A DNA stretch of 64,000 bases from Sugiyamaella lignohabitans. Lineage: Eukaryota; Ascomycota; Dipodascomycetes; Dipodascales; Trichomonascaceae. Both the position numbers and the translations under genes were made by a program. The stretch lies in NCBI RefSeq assembly GCF_001640025.1, contig NC_031673.1, positions 2,170,001 to 2,234,000 on the forward strand, written 5' to 3'. The notes beneath the pieces were generated by a model. The model did not search any database. It worked only from the letters and a program-made list of their open reading frames with translations, and had not been told where the DNA came from. This document shows, piece after piece, positions 61,781 to 64,000 of the stretch (position 1 is its first letter; each line of letters starts with the position of its first letter).

Positions 61781-64000
61781 CTATAGCTGATCTGTCTCTT
61801 CTTTTATATCGTTACCCGCAAAAAGTACGTTAAGGAGGTCCTCACGATCAACGACCTCGCCTCCAGAGCTTTTATCGACCATGTTTCCTAGCGTTTGGGC
61901 CAGTTCATGTGAATTGGAACTTTCAAGAATCTCTTCTGAGATTATGCCGTTAGTTCGCTCCTCTGTAATCCGTTTGGATTTGACTAGATAGTCTAACCGC
62001 TTCTTGGTACTGAGTTTGAAAATCGCCTCTTCAACTGTATTGAGGATGGTAAACATCCATACAGTAGTCTTTTTCGTCTGTCCTATTCTATGAATACGTG
62101 AAATGGCTTGGACCTCCAAAGCAGTGTTGACCAGCGGTTCACAGAGATATACATGGGTCGCATTGACAAGTGTCAGTCCAGCGCTAAAATTTGTTAGTAA
62201 TCTATCAGTTTGTGTTATTTTAATGTGTTTACTTACGATTCAGCTTTGGCATGCAACAAGAAGCAAGCTATTTCAGGATTCTTCTTAAATTCGTCCATTC
62301 GCGAATTGACCGATGCATACTGGATATAATGGTCGTCCAGGGCAGACTTCAATAGATCTAACATTTCTGTCCATTGCGAGAAAATTACCACTTGGGTAGT
62401 TTTATCCAAATGACGGAGCCACAGCAAGTGCTGTACTATAAAATCGATCTTGCTGCCATAATTACTAGAGAGAGGCATCGATTTTATTTCAGACACATTT
62501 TTCTTGGCTGCTAAGGAATAGATTCCGTTGCTATTGGCATTGCTGTCTTCTTCCTCATCTTCTTCAACCAAATGTGTCATTTCCACATCAGTCCGCCGGT
62601 AAGTAAAATTGTATACTTGGTCAGGCCCAAGTACATGCTTACAGACGGGACACGTCTTGTGTAATTTCCACCATTCCTGCAAGCACTCTCTACAAAATTG
62701 ATGGCCACACACAGTTAGGGCACCAATAATGAAAGTTGACTGGCAAATTACACACAATCTATCAATATCCTCGTCTGCTCCTGTTGCATCTTTCTCGTCC
62801 ACTTTAGATTGCACACTCTGCTTTACAGAGCGAAGACTTGACAAATAATTTCTCCGTCCGAGTTGCTGGTTTATAACCTTCTTAATAGCAGTGCCTTCTT
62901 TTTCTTTTTTCTTCAAAAGTCTGCTGATATCCTTGTCATCAACCTCAACAGCTACGACGTTATCAGATATCTCCTGCAGCTGACGGTAGTACTCTACTCG
63001 AGCATTGTAGAGATCAGAAAGAAATGAAACTTCTTTGGTTAACATCTTGAGCTCTTTCCTTTGTTCATTATAAATCTTGGTTACCATGGGTTTCATTTTC
63101 ATTAATAAATATACCTCGATAGACCCTCTTGGGCCCGTAAGGGTAGAAGGCAGGGTTCTAATTTCGGACATATAGCCGGCCATCGAATATTCAAAATTAT
63201 TGGATCCTGGGACGCTCTGGATAGGACGACAATCATTACGTGCCTTTTCTAGATCTTTTTGGAAATCTGATTTCGCATCATCTAGCACGGCAACCTTCTC
63301 CATGATGGTGGGATCGGATGTGCCTGTTATTGCCTCGGTTCTGTCAGAAAGAACTTGTTGCAACACTTCTAAATATGAGAACGCGAATTCTTGGGCATCC
63401 AGCGACTCTCCATACTCTTCGCCATCAGGATCAGCATCTTTGTCTAATAGCCCCTTAGTAAGAAGTTTTATAATCTCTTCTCTCCAATTGTCTATTAAAT
63501 CTGCCTGGCGGTTTAGTGCTTGCCCAAGTCCATTTATGGCGTCCAACAAATTTCTTGACTCTATTCCTACTGCCATTTTCTTGTCATCTATAGTGGCATC
63601 ATCCAGAGTCACGAATTGCTGGACTACTGCCCTTGATTTCAATTTTTCCACTAAAACTTCAACCTTCTGAGTGGGCTCCGTTAAAAGCTCTCGTCTGAGC
63701 AACTCGGCAAGATCGTAATATTTCTTCTCAAGTTCCTGATGTTTCTTTTCCTCGTCAGATAGCTCCCTTTTGTCATCATTAGCACCATCATCTCCAGGTT
63801 CATGATACATCTGAAAATGGCCGGAAGCAACAAAGAAGTAGCATCTGTGGAGTAGTTCGACCCAAGACCGTAAGCGCAACCTGCGCAGTTTGATGTCACT
63901 ATCGTCGATCATGTCTTCATCTTCTTCATTAAAGTCGCTTTCAGAAAACGGGGTGCTAGTAACTGTCATATCCGGGTCTGTTCCTAGTCTGAGTAGTCGA
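61781..64000 (-). CDS. IRC20: Irc20-like RING/SNF2-family protein, 5' truncated
   Basis: Only the C-terminal part is present; the frame is open to the right edge. Exons are 62237-64000 and 61781-62183, with a 53-nt intron (donor GTAAGT at 62236, branch ACTAAC, acceptor TAG); the join gives HAKAESAGLTLVNATHVYLCEPLVN. A coiled region precedes a C3HC4 RING (CVICQSTF ... CGHQFCRECLQEW ... CPVCK), then the second helicase half (VVIFSQWTEMLDLL, RIHRIGQTKKTTVW). The RING inserted within the SNF2 helicase is typical of Irc20/SHPRH. Yeast Irc20 is a SUMO-linked E3 ligase and translocase with roles in recombination. The N-terminal ATPase lobe lies outside the window. Confidence 0.9.

Noticed and set aside
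1..64000. CRISPR arrays, rRNA genes, complete transposons, viral genes
   Set aside because: None seen. The only dispersed repeats are the short GC elements and local tandem repeats.

Overview
The window is a piece of nuclear genome from an ascomycete budding yeast (Saccharomycotina). Nearly every gene has a recognisable yeast orthologue (RSA4, LIA1, CCT5, CDC12, NDC1, TRS120, RTC1, RFA2 and others). CUG is read as leucine, because CTG codons sit at conserved leucines of CCT5, so this is not the CTG-serine clade. Short introns with GTAAGT-like donors and a (T)ACTAAC branch point close to the acceptor occur in about a dozen genes, far more than in Saccharomyces. A velvet-domain regulator is present. 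Together these suggest an early-diverging lineage (Dipodascaceae/Trichomonascaceae, Sugiyamaella- or Blastobotrys-like); the genus is an inference.

Layout. 1-5.8 kb: a truncated PQ-loop vacuolar transporter, an acidic nuclear-type protein and a spliced velvet factor, all on the minus strand. 5.8-10.9 kb: a 5 kb stretch without genes, ending in a TATA/STRE promoter before a small Q/G-repeat protein. 12.5-13.1 kb: three C/D snoRNAs whose guides match snR57, snR55 and snR61, in the order of the S. cerevisiae polycistron. 13.5-30.8 kb: RPS25, NUP2, RSA4, LIA1, RPA12, CCT5, tRNA-Arg, CDC12, RPC34 and TRR1. 30.8-45 kb: a 2.7 kb gene-poor stretch, then a YPT35-like PX protein, AFG3, AAT1, mitoribosomal mS38, an MSB3-type RabGAP, tRNA-Ile and a ZNF511-like zinc-finger protein. 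45-64 kb: DLD2, an IMPACT-family protein, NDC1, FUN14, TRS120, RTC1, RFA2 and a truncated IRC20-like RING/SNF2 protein.

The most striking unexplained feature is a family of about 55-60 bp GC-rich modular hairpin elements. More than 25 copies lie between 11.8 and 45 kb, at gene ends, in inverted pairs, and inside four introns, with none outside that interval. Stems are conserved while loops vary, and one copy shows compensatory stem changes. This looks like a structured, non-autonomous dispersed element.

The genes are mostly housekeeping functions: ribosome biogenesis (RPS25, RSA4, snoRNAs, RPA12, RPC34), nuclear pore (NUP2, NDC1), mitochondria (AFG3, AAT1, mS38, DLD2, FUN14), membrane traffic (TRS120, MSB3-like, YPT35-like), TORC1 control (RTC1) and DNA metabolism (RFA2, IRC20-like). 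Several starts were moved to the first supported ATG, and eleven genes were joined across introns by reading donor, branch point, acceptor and frame.
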